From NCBI RefSeq assembly GCF_030272615.1, contig NC_081411.1, positions 157,050,971 to 157,114,970 of the forward strand: a DNA stretch of 64,000 nt. Direction: 5' to 3'. Both the position numbers and the translations under genes were made by a program. This DNA is from Cryptomeria japonica. Taxonomy: Eukaryota > Streptophyta > Pinopsida > Cupressales > Cupressaceae. A model generated the notes under the pieces. The model had not been told where the DNA came from. It did not search any database and was given only the letters and a program-made list of their open reading frames with translations. The first letter of the stretch is position 1; each line of letters begins with the position of its first letter. Shown piece by piece: positions 47,923 through 60,100 of the stretch.

Positions 47923-49179
47923 TGTAGCGTCCTAAAATTGTGACACTTGCAATTTTGACCGCATTTGGGTCTTCACGATGGCGATGCAACACTAAACCTG
48001 AATGGAGACCCCGAAACTTGCTCACGACACCAAAAACTGCATTTTTCCAGCACCCTGGCCTGATCCTCCTTGCACCCTGCTGTCCTGGGAGGTGGGACCA
48101 GAGCGCTCCTTCAGGACCAGGGCGCCCAGCACCCTAGTCCCCCAGGACCATGGCACCCAGCGCCTTGGTCCCTGGCCCTATTTTGGGCCCGGTCTCCTAT
48201 GGGACTTTGGGTCTTTTTGTTTGCAATTTGGAAAATAACATTTCCTGGTCGGCCTAAGGTCGGGAAAATCAGTCTTTTAACCCTAATTGGCAAGTATATA
48301 AACTACTTTTCCTCTCTCATTTTGAAGAGGATGGGAAAAAGGTGGAAACGATATTCAAACATTCAAGCATTCAAGCATTCAAGCATTCCTTCAAGCAATT
48401 GATCATTCTAAGTCTCCATTCAAGGCTAAGTGTTGCATTCAAGACAAGGATTCAACCATTGAAGAGGAGATCACTTACAACACATTACATGCTACAACAT
48501 ACAACATACAACAAACAACAACATCTATACCTTCGCATATAAGGATACAAACATCCTTACAACAAGGTATTAGTACTTGTTTTACATTACATTTACAACA
48601 TTTCTCATTTCTTGGTTAATTCCAAAACCGGGGTTTGACCTAAGGGAAAACCCCTAATCCCTAACCCCCCAATCGTCTTCGCTTTTCTGTGTGTAGGTTG
48701 CAGGTATGCGGCTGAAATTGAAGATCTGGAATCCTTGTGCAAAGACGAACAGATCCCCCTTCGTTTCGCGGATTTTTCAGAGGACCGTGGCGCTCGGGCG
48801 CCATCGTCCCGTCAACTTTTGGTCAAATTTGTAGGACAGCGCCGTATCGACATTTTACTGCTAATTCCAGGTCCGCAGCTTCATCCTATATCCCGAACTC
48901 AGTTTATAAGCGAATCTTTGTCACTTTCTATGCATGCCTAGTTCAATCTTTCTATCTACATTCTTTACAAAAGAGGGTATCCTTGCTATCACAACCCTTG
49001 AAACTCATATAGAATCCAATCTTGCATTTCGTGGGATTGGATCTTGTGGGTTTCAACCCCTCTTTTGAATGTAAAGTCCCTCCTAAGTGAAAACCATCAA
49101 CCCTAGTGACTCTCCCTTCTCTCTCCTCGGAGTTGGGGAGGGGAGAACGACTAGGGTTCGATCATTTTTCCGCTTTACA
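47923..49179 (+). repeat. Solo LTR of a Ty3-type element, 1257 bp, TSD CTAAT
   Basis: Starts TGTAGCGTCCTAAAATTGTG and ends CCGCTTTACA. CTAAT flanks it on both sides (47918-47922 and 49180-49184). TATATAAA at 48295-48302 gives plus orientation. A GC-rich block at about 48,052-48,200 contains repeated GGACCA and AGCGCC words. A CATTCAAG 8-bp tandem run lies near 48,360. No internal region remains, so it formed by LTR-LTR recombination. Confidence 0.9.
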
Positions 49180-49649
49180 CTAATAAGGGATGATATTAGT
49201 AAGATAGTAATTCCAATGAGAGGAAGTCTATCAAGCGTATGAGCAATTAGTTCAAACCCACAGGACAACAACACTAGAGGGACTAACTCAACGCTAGAAT
49301 CATCTACCAGATCATTTAAAACTGGGAGAACCCTACTCATTACAAAATTTTCATGCAGCTATACAAAGAGCCTCCAAGTACATACAACTAGGAAGGGAGA
49401 AATTCAATAATTGGTTACCATTAATCTTTCAGCCTCCTATCCTAATGTGGCCACTTTTGGCATGCCAACCAACAGAACAGAATTATGATGTAGATGTTGA
49501 AGAAATAGCTAGATGGTCCAGGTTGGAGAAAATGAAGGGATTTTATTGGAATTTTCCTTCCAAGGGAACCGGATAGGACATTGTTGGTGATTTCAGAGTT
49601 TCAGCAAAAATCAGAAATTTTTCTTTTGCTGCAGGAGCAGCAAACCCTT

Positions 49650-49663
49650 AAAGTTGGGGGGCA
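49650..49663 (+). other. Polypurine tract of the Athila-like element
   Basis: AAAGTTGGGGGGCA directly before the LTR start TGATAAG at 49664. Confidence 0.8.
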
Positions 49664-50904
49664 TGATAAGTTGGGGTATTGACATGTTTTTTATCAGGAC
49701 TCTTATGTTTTTGGTATCTTTTGGGTTGCATTGTGATAGTAAAATATTGTGAATTGACTATATGTAATCCATGTTTTAAAACTAAACTTAAGAAATCATG
49801 TTTGAACCTTGTCTGTTAATTCCTGTAGCCATGCCAATTTATTCCTGCAGCCAAATGGTTTGTCCCTGTGATATGCGGATTATTTAGGATGATTTCATAT
49901 GTGAGTTAATGAATGTATTAGGTAAGTAAGATACATATGCATATCCTTGTATATTGTTTCTATTTTTGTGCAGATAATAATCGATGCTGCGGTGCAGAAT
50001 TCTCTTTCACGCCTAAGGACTGGAGAATCACGTCAGATAACTGGAGGTCAAATTGAAGGAGATTCAAGTGAGTACAATCTATGGCATAATCGGAGTAGTT
50101 GTACTTCACCATGGGAGTTTAACTCTGGTGCATGTTTAATTTGCAAAATATCTCTTTGGTGTGCAAAGACTGTGGTTCAATTTCAGATCCACAGTTCCTG
50201 CAGCCAAGCTCTCTGTTATCCCCTTCATCTGACAGCGATCCACCTTTTCCCCTGGGTGTAATTGGAGTTATCCATTGTAGTTTGCCTTTTCTTTATAATA
50301 AGCTCTTCCTTCTTTTTTGAGAGTTAGATAGAATGGAAAGGGATTGAATAGAGTTTTTGTCAAGTATTCTAAATTTTCTCTTTTTGAATATGTAATCGTC
50401 TTTCAGGAAGAAATGAATAAAAATATGTTATTCTGATCTATTAAGAGTTCTTTGCTAAGAGTTTGATATCACTCATCCAAGGGGGCCCACTTTGTGAGTG
50501 ATCCCATGTTTATGATTGTTGAAGTTAGTTTTTACTTAGTTGTAGTAGAAGTTCATGACTGGGTTGTTCCTGCAGCCACTGGAAATAGATCCTTTGACTG
50601 TTCCTACAGCCAAGGCAGAATGGTGTGATTTCTGTTATTTCCATTAGTTCATTTCAGCAGAGTTTTGAAAAGCTTTCATTTAGTCTTTATGATTTCCATT
50701 CCTACCTTTCTTATAGTAATTAAGAATAATCATTTAAGGAGGTTAGTGCATATATATTACAGACCCATTTCAAGTTTTACGTTCCTGGATTGACAACTAA
50801 ATGAACACCAACCATGAGAATAGTAAACTCTACCATATGAATGTCCAAACTTCAGATTGAGATTTCAATTAGAGGTATTATTGTCATTATAGTTGGGGTA
50901 GACA
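49664..50904 (+). repeat. Athila-like 3' LTR, 1241 bp
   Basis: Starts TGATAAGTTGGGGTATTG, ends GGGGTAGACA. The last 226 bp match the 5' LTR remnant. Recurrent TTCCTGCAGCCA-type words (near 49,825, 49,845, 50,200, 50,570 and 50,604) also occur in the pol tail near 45,445 and 45,467. Confidence 0.88.
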
Positions 50905-52928
50905 TCAGGTATTTCAGTGCTTGAGGGAGAATCAGCTTTTTGCAAATTTGACAAAGTGTCATTTCTTCCAATCAAAGGTGAGCTATCTCGATCATATAGT
51001 TTCGGGAGAAGGTGTATCCGTGGATCCTTCTAAGATCTAAGCCATTGTTGATTGGCCAGTGCTGACCAATGTTTCTGAGGTTCAAAGTTTCATGGGTTTG
51101 GCTAGATATTACTGTTGTTTTGTCCAGAGTTTCTCTTTGTCAGGCCATCCGATTACTTCTCTTCAGACGAAAGGGAAGAAGTTTGTTTGGTCATAGCAGT
51201 GCGAATCATCTTTTCGTACCTTGAAGGAACTCCCTATTAGTGGTTTGATTTTGGCAGTTCTTGACCCATCCAGAGATTTCATGGTTTGCACAGATGCCTC
51301 TTTGGAAGGTATAGGTGTGGTGCGTATGTAGTATGGATGTGTGGTTGCCTATGTGTCTCACAAACTCAAGGATCATGAGTTGAACTATCCAGTTCATAAA
51401 TTGGAGTTGGTTGTTGTAGTGTATGTGTTGGTTCGTTGGAGACATTTTCTGTTGGGGCGTTGGTTTGAGCTACATGGTGATCACCATAGTTTGTAGTATA
51501 TTTTCACACAACCAAAATTGAATTCTTGACAGCGAAGATGGATGGAATTACTCTGCGAGTATGATTTTGAGGCTAGTTATATTCAAGGGAAAGAGAATGT
51601 GGTTGCAGATGCTTTGAGCCATAGGCAGCATGAGGTTGCACCATTGTCCCTTGGCGTGGACTTGAGTGAGAGAATTCTTGGATTTCTTCCTTAGGACACT
51701 TGGTATCAGGATGGTATAGCCGTGGCGGAGTTTGGAAGACCATTGGAGGGTAGATATTCTGGTTATACTCTTGAGTCAGATGGTCTTCTTTGACATCTTG
51801 GATGAATCTATGTACCCCTTTCGGAGGGTCTTCATGTTTTGATCATGAATGAGGCCCATTGTACACCTTATTCGGCACACCTTGGTGTCACGAAGATGCA
51901 CATAGATCTTAGACAGTTATATTATTGGGCTAGTATGAAATGTGACATTGCTGATTTTTTGTCCAAGTGCTTGGAATGTCAGTAGATGAAGGCAGAGGAT
52001 CAGCACCCTGCAGAGCTTTTACAGCTGAATTTGATACTAGATTGGAAATGGGATATCATTTCCATGGATTTCATCATAGGGTTGCTTGTTTCTTCATGTC
52101 GCCATGATGCCATCATGGTCATTATGGATAGAATGACCAAAGTTGCTCATTTTATGCCTATTCGATCTTTTTATTCAACAATCGTGGTGGAACAAGTCTT
52201 CTTGGAAGACATGGTGAGGTTGCATGGGATTCCAAGGCGGATCATTTTTGATAGAGACCCCATCTTGACATCAGCCTTGTGGACTTCTCTTCAGCATGCT
52301 TTGGAAACCCACTTGAACATCAGTTCAGCTTATCACCCAGAGACCGATGGTCAGACTGAGCATGTTAATTAGGTCTTCGAGGACATGCTTCGCATGTATG
52401 TTATGGACCAGCAGTCACGCTGGGAGTAATATCTTTGCCTTGTGGAGTTTTCTTATAACAACGGATATCACAGCTCTATAGGCAAGTCTCTCTTCCAAGC
52501 TTTGTATGGTTGTCCTTTTTGTACTCCTTTGAGTTGGGATCAATTGGAGGATAGGGTGTGTTTAGGCCTAGATTTTCTTCATGAGATGGAGCAGCAGGTT
52601 GAGAAAATTCATGGGCATTTGGTTGTTGCTCAGGATAGGCAGAAGAAGTATACCAATGCTCATAGAGTCGATCATCAGTTTCCTATTGGCGACCATGTGT
52701 TCTTGAGAGCATGTTCACGGAAGAGTCTAATTCATTATGGAAAGGGTTCTAAGTTGGCGCCTCATTTTGTAGGCCCTTTTGAGATCCTTGAGAGGATAAG
52801 ACCTATTGCCTACCGTCTTGCCTTGCTGCCAAGTCTATCCCACATCCATGATGTCTTTCTTGTTTCTTTTCTTCATCCTTATCATTCTGATGTGACCAAT
52901 GTTCTTGATTGGAACACTTTGCAGGTAC
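50905..52928 (+). pseudogene. pol: Chromovirus-type Ty3 pol, 3' half (RT end, RNase H, integrase)
   Basis: Frame 2 throughout. Begins inside RT after the YxDD (QCLRENQLF, YLDHIVSGEGV, VQSFMGLARYY), then RNase H (MVCTDASLEGIG, LNYPVHKLELVVVVY), a linker (ENVVADALSHR), a zinc finger (HSAHLGVTKMH ... CLEC) and the integrase core: SMDFIIGL, FDRDPILTS and DGQTEHVN keep the DDE residues. The C-terminal part reads KGSKLAPHFVGPFEILERI and IHDVFLVSFLHPY. It stops at LQV where the LARD is inserted, so any chromodomain is lost. Eleven in-frame stops by hand count (six TAG, three TGA, two TAA) and one residual gap in motif quality; the N-terminal half was lost at the Athila insertion side. Confidence 0.88.
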
Positions 52929-54492
52929 TGTAGTACCCCTGCCCTAATCAATTTCTAATCTCGGTTTAATCTTAGTTAGTTTATCATAATATAATGATTA
53001 TAGTCAGATGTTTGATTTAATGCATAGCTATTGATGTGGTCTTCACACTAGTTGTATGCAAGTTGTTTAGTGTTCCTATTTCGTGGTATTAATATTGGGC
53101 TAACACTTTCATTAAGTTTATATATGTATGCATGTATGACTCTTGGTTGCAGAAAATTTCAGGTACAATGCCGCATGAGTGCGAGGTTCATCTTCACCTA
53201 AATTTGTAGGTTTGAGTGTACCTCTTTTATCCTTAGAGTTGGATTAGGTGGTCGTAAGACCCTAGTTGACCATAGTCGTGCTCAAGTGAGCATCATCAGT
53301 TGTCGTCGGTATCCCTTTTTGTTGGGTTTGCGAGTCATCTGTCTGGTTGACTTTCTTGGTTTGCGTGCTTGGTGTGTATGGTTAAATTGATTAATTAGTC
53401 CTTAGTATTCAATTTGATTAAATATGTATTTGTGCATTAAAGATTAATGGACTAAATTAATTGGGATTTCTTTATGTGAATTATCATTGATTTGAATTGC
53501 TCGATTTAAATTGGGAGCAAGTTCAATTAAATAGTTAATTTTAATATTAAATTTGTTATGTTTATGTTGTTGAAAAAGAAAGATTTAAATTTAATTGCAA
53601 TAGAATTAATTTAATCTTTTGGCATTTATGAAATAGAAAGCTTAAATTTCAGTTGAGTGAGAAAATCAATTTTGAACTGAAAAACAATTTAATTTGTTGA
53701 TATAGTTGGAAAATAGTAAATTTTGGGAATTATTTTAAATAAAAATTTTAATTCCAAAAAAATGAAATTTTGGTCAACTCTTCCTTATAACCTAGAATTT
53801 TGGAAAATTTTGGGGGATTGATATTTTTGGAAAAATGTTTGTTGAAAAAATATTTTTGGATGAAAATATGGGGGTTTTGGAGGAGGAGAAATCTCTTGAG
53901 CTTGCAGGTTGGGCTCCTTACTAAATGTTTTCCAAGATTGCTATAAGAGGTAAGATTCTGGTTTATATTTTGGTTCTTTGCTTATTAGAAATTGTTTTGG
54001 ATTTTGAAGAAATCTATTTGTGGAGATTAAAAATAAATAAAAATCTTAGCTATTGGGGAAAAATGATATAGTTGTGATTGTAATTCCAATCCAATCTCTT
54101 CTTGTTCTATTTCCATTTCAATTCTAGATTATGGTTGCTCTGGTTGTTTTTTTTTTAAATTCAAAAATAAACTTGAAATTGGCTGTTCTTCAATGAAATT
54201 TGTTAAAATTCTAAGTTAATGCTTTCACATTCAAGTTTTTTATTAGAGATATCTGCCTGTTGGTTGATATATGAATGTTATTCAATCTTATTTGGCCAAT
54301 ATGCTATTGGTATTGGAGAAATTTTCCCCTTTCCTGATCTGGGTATTTTTAAAATTGCAAATGGGAGAATAAATAAATAAAAAATTTATTTATTTTAGTC
54401 TCTGTGAGACTGTGTTTTTTTTTGCTGTGTGTGAATTTTACTAACAGCAAATTTTAGAGAAAAATGAAAAAAATTAAATAATTGTTATTTGT

Positions 54493-54677
54493 TGGGGAGC
54501 TGCGTATCCCATTGGGATAGCAGCGCACCCCAAGGGGAGCTGCGTGCTTCCCTTTGGGAACATCAGCGCTCCCTTTGGGGATGTTGTGTGCTCCTTTGGG
54601 AAGCAGCGCTTCCCCTTTGGGGGCTGCGTGAGCTCTCCCATGGGGACCACGTGGGGTCCACGTGGAAACCCCCCCTT
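54493..54677 (+). repeat. GC-rich phased palindrome array in LARD 2 5' LTR
   Basis: Palindrome centres at about 54512, 54532, 54554, 54575, 54596, 54617 and 54640 (intervals 20-23 bp). Cores: TATCCCATTGGGATA, CCCCAAGGGG, TTCCCTTTGGGAA, TCCCTTTGGGGA, CTCCTTTGGG, TTCCCCTTTGGGGG, TCCCATGGGGA. Then two G-boxes CACGTG at 54648-54653 and 54659-54664. Confidence 0.9.
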
Positions 54678-54766
54678 TTTAATTTGTATTTTTTTTTATT
54701 ATTTTTTTAAGTTAAAAAAAAAAAAAAGTTAATAAATAAATTTATTAGTTTAAAAGTCCTTTTTTT

Positions 54767-54774
54767 TATATAAA
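54767..54774 (+). promoter_or_regulatory. Possible TATA box downstream of the palindrome array
   Basis: TATATAAA about 100 bp after the second G-box, and again at 62710-62717 in the 3' LTR. In LARD 1 the matching place reads TTAAAATAAAG, so the assignment is tentative. Confidence 0.35.
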
Positions 54775-57158
54775 GTGTTTAATTAATTATTAATTAATAT
54801 TAATATATATTTATCAATGGAAATAAATGTATATATGTTGATTAATACTTAATTGGATTATTCTTTAATATTAAATATTAATTATGTATATTTTATTAAC
54901 CATAGGGTTATAAATATTTATGAATTAATATTTAATCCTTTTGGACCTATAATATTAGGGGAACATCTTTTGAAAAAGATGAAATATTGTTTATATTGGA
55001 AAAATTTTCGAGATAAAACATACTTTATTCAAGAATATATATTGTTTGAAGATTTTAATGATATAGGCCATCTGGAAATGTTAGAAATGAATATTTAACC
55101 CTTGGACATTATGAATTTAAACGATGTGCTTTTGGAAATTTAATTAAGTATCATTTGGGAAAATTGTTTAGTTACTGATATCCTCATTTAGTAAAATGAA
55201 TGGTTAATTTATATTTTTCCTCTGTTTGAGAAATAGACAATGGTACTATTGCAAATTGTGATATTGTATTCACCTTGCAATGATGATTTCCTGCTAGTGT
55301 ATTTTTGGAAACATATATCATGTAGAAAACTTGATTGACTTTTAATGTTTAGATCAATTCGGAAAAGATTGTATTTGCTAGATATTGCCTATGCGAGTTT
55401 AATTTCTGTATTCGCTTTTGCTTATGTAATGGCAAGTCATGCTTTGTTTGATAGGTCCCTGTCGTATGGATTGATTTGGCGTACCTGTTTCAGTCCTCGG
55501 TTCCGAGTTGATTGTTGTTTTGTGGTAGTGTCGTATTTGGTCATATCCTTTGTGTGGGTGTCGAATGATGATTCGTGTTTGACCATGGTTGGTCAGGTCT
55601 CTGGTTAGAGTACCGTCAATAAGTGTACATCTTTTGAGTCGTGTTTGACCAGATGGTTCTTTCCTCCTCCTTGAATTCAGTTCGTTTGACCATGTGTATT
55701 CCTTGGTTTTTGAGTTCGTCTGAGTATAGTCTAGTGTCGTATGGGAAAGTGGCTTTCGATTGGGGGCCGCGCCCAAAGTGGCTGCTGGGTAACCCATCAA
55801 AAGTGAGTCTAATAAGTGATAACCTAACAGTAGATTAGGATGTAATCTCTAAGTAAGATAATTGTGCCTCACACATGGGACGAGTGCTAACACAGACTCT
55901 ACATGCTATGAGAAGGCCTAAAATGGCAATCCATCATCCTTGTCTTCACGAGAGGATGTGTGGGTCCACAGGAGGCTTGGATGGGCCGGAGGCTCAGATT
56001 AGGTTGCCAGGGTAACCCAGTGTATGGGGCTGGAACCTATGAGGACCTGCCATGGCAACCATACTAGGTTGTGTGATGACACTTGTCCCTACGTTCACTA
56101 GTATGTTGTCATTTTGTCATGTTAGGAGCACGTTTGTGGGTCACCCTATTGTCCTTGCCCTTGTGAGTATCGGTTTCATGTTAGACCTTGGGTGGTGATG
56201 ACTCAGTTTTGTGGATGCTCCAATGGACTTTTGTTTTAGCTTTGATTATGTTCAGCTGGATCCTTTTCTTTTCAGGGATCGTTTATGTATTAATTGACCG
56301 AGGTGGTCATTTGTATATTGTTTATGTTTCGCCCTGATGGCAGGATTGTAAATGGTGTAACCTCTTGTATTTCTAACTTTATTAATTATCAGAGGGGTCT
56401 TGCAATTGAGCAGACCCAAAGATGTAGCCCTTTAGTGGTGAACTCCGAGATCATTATGGTGTTATGTGATGTTATTCTCTTATGTTTCCCTTATTCAACT
56501 TTATCATGTATGAATAGCTTATGTTAGAATGTATAAGTGGATAAGATGGAATTAACTTTAAATGCTTATATGCAGTCCTTCTTGAATGCCATTTTGATCG
56601 AATGCATAAGTGGTTTACATGAGATTTATCGTGGATGCATGTATGCAATCGTCTTTTAAAATGCAATAAATTGGAATATGAAAGAATGTAACTTAGAGTA
56701 ATGGAATATATTCAGTTGTTGTTAAAGAAATTAAGTATGCTTGAAAAGATCTCATAAGTTTATGATGAAATTCTTGTGTGTTAGAATATTAGATGTATGG
56801 CTTGTATTTTAATGAAAAGCTTGAATGAAGATTATGAATAGATCTTAATGGTTGAATCTTTCCTTGTGATTTATATTTCCATCTTTTGAAAGAAATTATC
56901 CTGATTAAGAATTATCTCGTTATTAAGATAATCAGCTTATTGGATTAATTGTGTGAGTTAAGTGAATTGTGAAATTTAAGTAATCTCGTTGGGAAACTCT
57001 TTAGGTGTTAGTTGATGTCTTCCGCTATGTAATTCTGAATCTTTGATATCTTGATTGTATCTTAATGTGGTGTAACTTTTAAAAAAATAAAAAATTATTG
57101 CACTCTATTCTTGTGTTTCGGCTTATCCCTTTGGGGTTTCCTGGCGGGGCATTACATT

Positions 57159-57170
57159 TGGTATCAGAGG
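57159..57170 (+). other. Primer binding site of LARD 2 (tRNA-iMet)
   Basis: TGGTATCAGAGG two bases after the LTR end; one mismatch to the site in LARD 1 (last base G for C). Confidence 0.9.
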
Positions 57171-60100
57171 CCATGTTGCAAACATTGGGATCTCTGGTGT
57201 CGCGTGTGCCCTCTTTTGGTGTGAGGTGTATTGACCTTATGTGTATGCTTGTCCTCCTCTTGCATGTGAGTGATTGAGCAGACCTTAACTTGTGTGTAAC
57301 ATGTGTGTTCACACCTTGTTCTCACCTTCTTAATATTGGTGTTCTGAATGATTATATGTGCATTGTGTGCTTATTGATGTCTTGGCCTACGATTACTCAT
57401 ATTTTGAAAGAGAGTCATATGTACCTTCCTTTTTGAGTGTTGTACTCTTTAGACTAATCCATTTGGGTTGGTCAGTACTTGTCTGGAATCTGAAAGTGTG
57501 TATCGTGCTTGTTTAAAATTATGATCTAGCTTAGTGTTGTCCACGTGAAGGACTAGTATGGCAAATATTGAATACTTATTTTGTAGAAAATTAAATGATT
57601 ATCACCATTCCTCTCTCTCTTCCTGGAAATTAAAATGATTAGGATATGTGTAATTATCTTTGATTCGAGTTTTCTTGTTTGCGAGAGAGAAAAGGGTGTG
57701 ACTTCTTGAACCCTTGTGTGAGCCTTATGACGCTTATGTTTTTAGATTATAAAAGGGCTTTGGGTTTGGAAGTTAATATTGGCTATTGGGAGAAAGTTGT
57801 ATGTGTGCAATTAAAGTATTCTCCATGTGTTTTGTAGGAGTAACATAATTAAATTTTATCTTAAGTAATGTGCATTAATATGTGGATAGCAGTTATGTGA
57901 AACTGCTTTGTTTGTAAAAGATGTATAAAATGGAACAGGTTATAGTAGCTTCGAGAGTATATTAATGTGTTCCACCAAAGATTGTTTGATGTGTTTCAGT
58001 AAACCAAGTTGATCGAGAATTTATTTTAGCAATGCTCCATTGAATTTGCTTTTGGATATATAAATTGTCCTATTACATTTAGGAAGCACGAATGAAAAGC
58101 TTGTTTGATGTGTATGCATTAATATGTTTTATTTGGGTAATAGCTCCTCGCTTACCTTTTTATCGTAATTTGATTTTAATGATAGGTTGCAAATTATGAC
58201 ATGTGTCTGTATTGTATTAAATAGTGAGTGTTCTTAAGAGGTCTTGCATTATCGAAAAGATGGCCTGTTTTGATCTTTGTTGTTTGGAAAACTAGAACCT
58301 CCTATTGCAACCATAATTATTGGAAGTGTTTTGTTAGGCTGATTGTCATCCTTCTAAAATAGTAATGAAATGAAAACCGTGCAATTAAAATGATAGGCTT
58401 ATAGTGAGAAATTTTATATTATAGTGTGATCTTGATTGATCTTGTGTCCTTGTAGGAAATAGTTTGGTTATCAAACTCTCTTTCCCTTCTCTTTGCCTAA
58501 TCATAAGATTTTTAGAAATGGTATTAAAGAATACATTGATTTAAATGGAATGTTTATAAAACATGTGAAATTGTATGTTTGCATTTGGCTTCATATTGAA
58601 AGATGAAAGTCCTCTTTGTGAAAAGAATTTGCATAGCTAAGTAATTTAGTTATGAATGCTTAGTGAGATTCGAGAAAGCTATAGGAATGATGTTATTTCC
58701 TTATGTAATTGTGAATTGTTAATAATTTCAGTACTTGTATCTAGAGTAAACTTGATTCAGTTATTTATGTAGAAAGCATAATTAAAATCTTCCTTGAATA
58801 GATGTTAGCTTACTGAAAAGTACTCCCCGTAAATGTGACTAAACCAGTACTGGTGTAATTGTGTGTATTGTAAGAAACCAGTGCTTATTATATCTGCCCA
58901 TGGATTGGTGAAGTAATCAACCATGGAGGATATGTTGCTTATGAGTATGGGAAACCATACTATTCATGTGATGTTGCTTATTTGTTTCCCTACTAAGTAC
59001 CAAACCTCGGGTTGTGGGTAACTCAGTATGTTAAGGGGTAGTATTCAAAGTAACCATTCCTTGAATAGTATGGATTGGCGTACGAGTAATGTCAGCACGA
59101 AGCGACTTTAGCTTCTCTACTTCGAGGAATGATATAGTTGTACTATTAAACTATATCAAAGGTGTACTCAATACTTTCCCTTTTGATGAATCCATTTTAT
59201 AGGTTTATATGTGACAGCCTATTCCTCTTCTTTATTTGAGCATATGGATGGTGATTCTTGTGTATAGTGATGGTGTGTTTTGGAGGATCCTTTGCCTTGT
59301 CTTCATGAAAGGTAGGTTTATTCACTTGTGCTACTAGTTAGTATGTGTTGGTGGGCATGTGGGTGGACCCTAGTCATGTATACCTCTGACTTACGCCGAG
59401 TATCCTTCTAGATACATCGCTATACGGGATGTGACCTGCGCGTGCTTTTTCCGTGAGCTACACTACCATGCGGGATACGCCCATTGCGTGTTTTCTCTGC
59501 TTGGGGTACTGCCATGCCACGTGACGACGTGATGTGGGGTGATGTCGAGGTGCACACCACCATGCCATGTGGGTAGTGTGACTATGTTGCACCACATGAT
59601 GAGCTACTGCAATAGCTAGTCAGTTGTTCCTTCCTTCCTCGTTGGTGGCTAGATGTTAGTCACATAGTGATGTTATGTGCAGTTGTGATATTCTTATTAT
59701 TTCTTTGGGGACCAGCAATTTATTTTACTTTGACTTGAAGGTTTAGCCACGATCTTGTGATCTTTTGCACTTTTGACTTGGTGCTGCAATTCTGGATTAT
59801 TTTCTTGCCTTACTATTGGAATTGATGATTTATTATCTTTATTCATCTATACTTTGGTGGCTAAACTAGTTTATCCTTATTGTTTTTGGATGCTGGTCTT
59901 GTGTTGAACTATGGAATTGTGTTGAACTGTGGAATTCCTCTCCAAGGACGTATGTTATGGTCTTGGTAGAGTGTGTGCGAGGAAGTAGACATAGGGAACC
60001 TTGAGGATGGGGGTATGTGAGGCTGTGATGCAGCTAGGATCCACTACCTACCTATGTGTGGTGACTATCTCTTGGAGGCTAACCACCTTGCTCAACAAGG

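Larger units (their letters stand above)
46022..49648 (+). pseudogene. ORF in the env position of the Athila-like element, interrupted by a solo LTR
   Basis: Starts MGGDLIHHELTIHEG. The N-terminal block (NHGWLDYFLKI, FMHSFDEGEATVKGLRV, IAEVTGL) resembles the conserved plant transposon-protein domain found after integrase in Athila elements: a GW motif, an acidic linker and a short amphipathic end. Then an acidic, Glu-rich stretch with 27-bp repeats (47070-47190), a coiled-coil-like segment (KDRLQGIINKQQKEIEKK) and a C-terminal part (LYLHNYVVPQDREWNP). Frame 2 holds to 47922 with stops TAG 46229, TGA near 46,496, TAG near 46,637, TAA 47111 and TAG near 47,259. The ORF resumes after the solo LTR at 49185, with another frame change, and ends about 49,648. 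I see no convincing signal peptide or fusion peptide, so an envelope function is not supported. Confidence 0.65.
39639..50904 (+). mobile_element. Athila-like Ty3/gypsy element with truncated 5' LTR
   Basis: 226 bp of 5' LTR, a tRNA-Asp-type PBS, gag, PR, RT-RNase H, INT, an ORF in the env position, a PPT and a complete 3' LTR of 1241 bp. The PBS and the order of genes fit Athila. The two LTR copies differ at about seven positions over 226 bp, all transitions (hand count). A 1257-bp solo LTR is inserted in the 3' ORF. The element sits inside a chromovirus-type pol whose remainder resumes at 50905. Confidence 0.85.
52929..57156 (+). repeat. LARD 2, 5' LTR
   Basis: TGTAGTACCCC...GGCGGGGCATTACA, 4228 bp. 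Holds the dyad array (54493-54677), TATATAAA (54767-54774) and the conserved module at 55785-56100. AAGAGGTAAGAT at about 53,946-53,957 matches the 5' splice consensus. No coding capacity that is conserved among copies. Confidence 0.93.
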
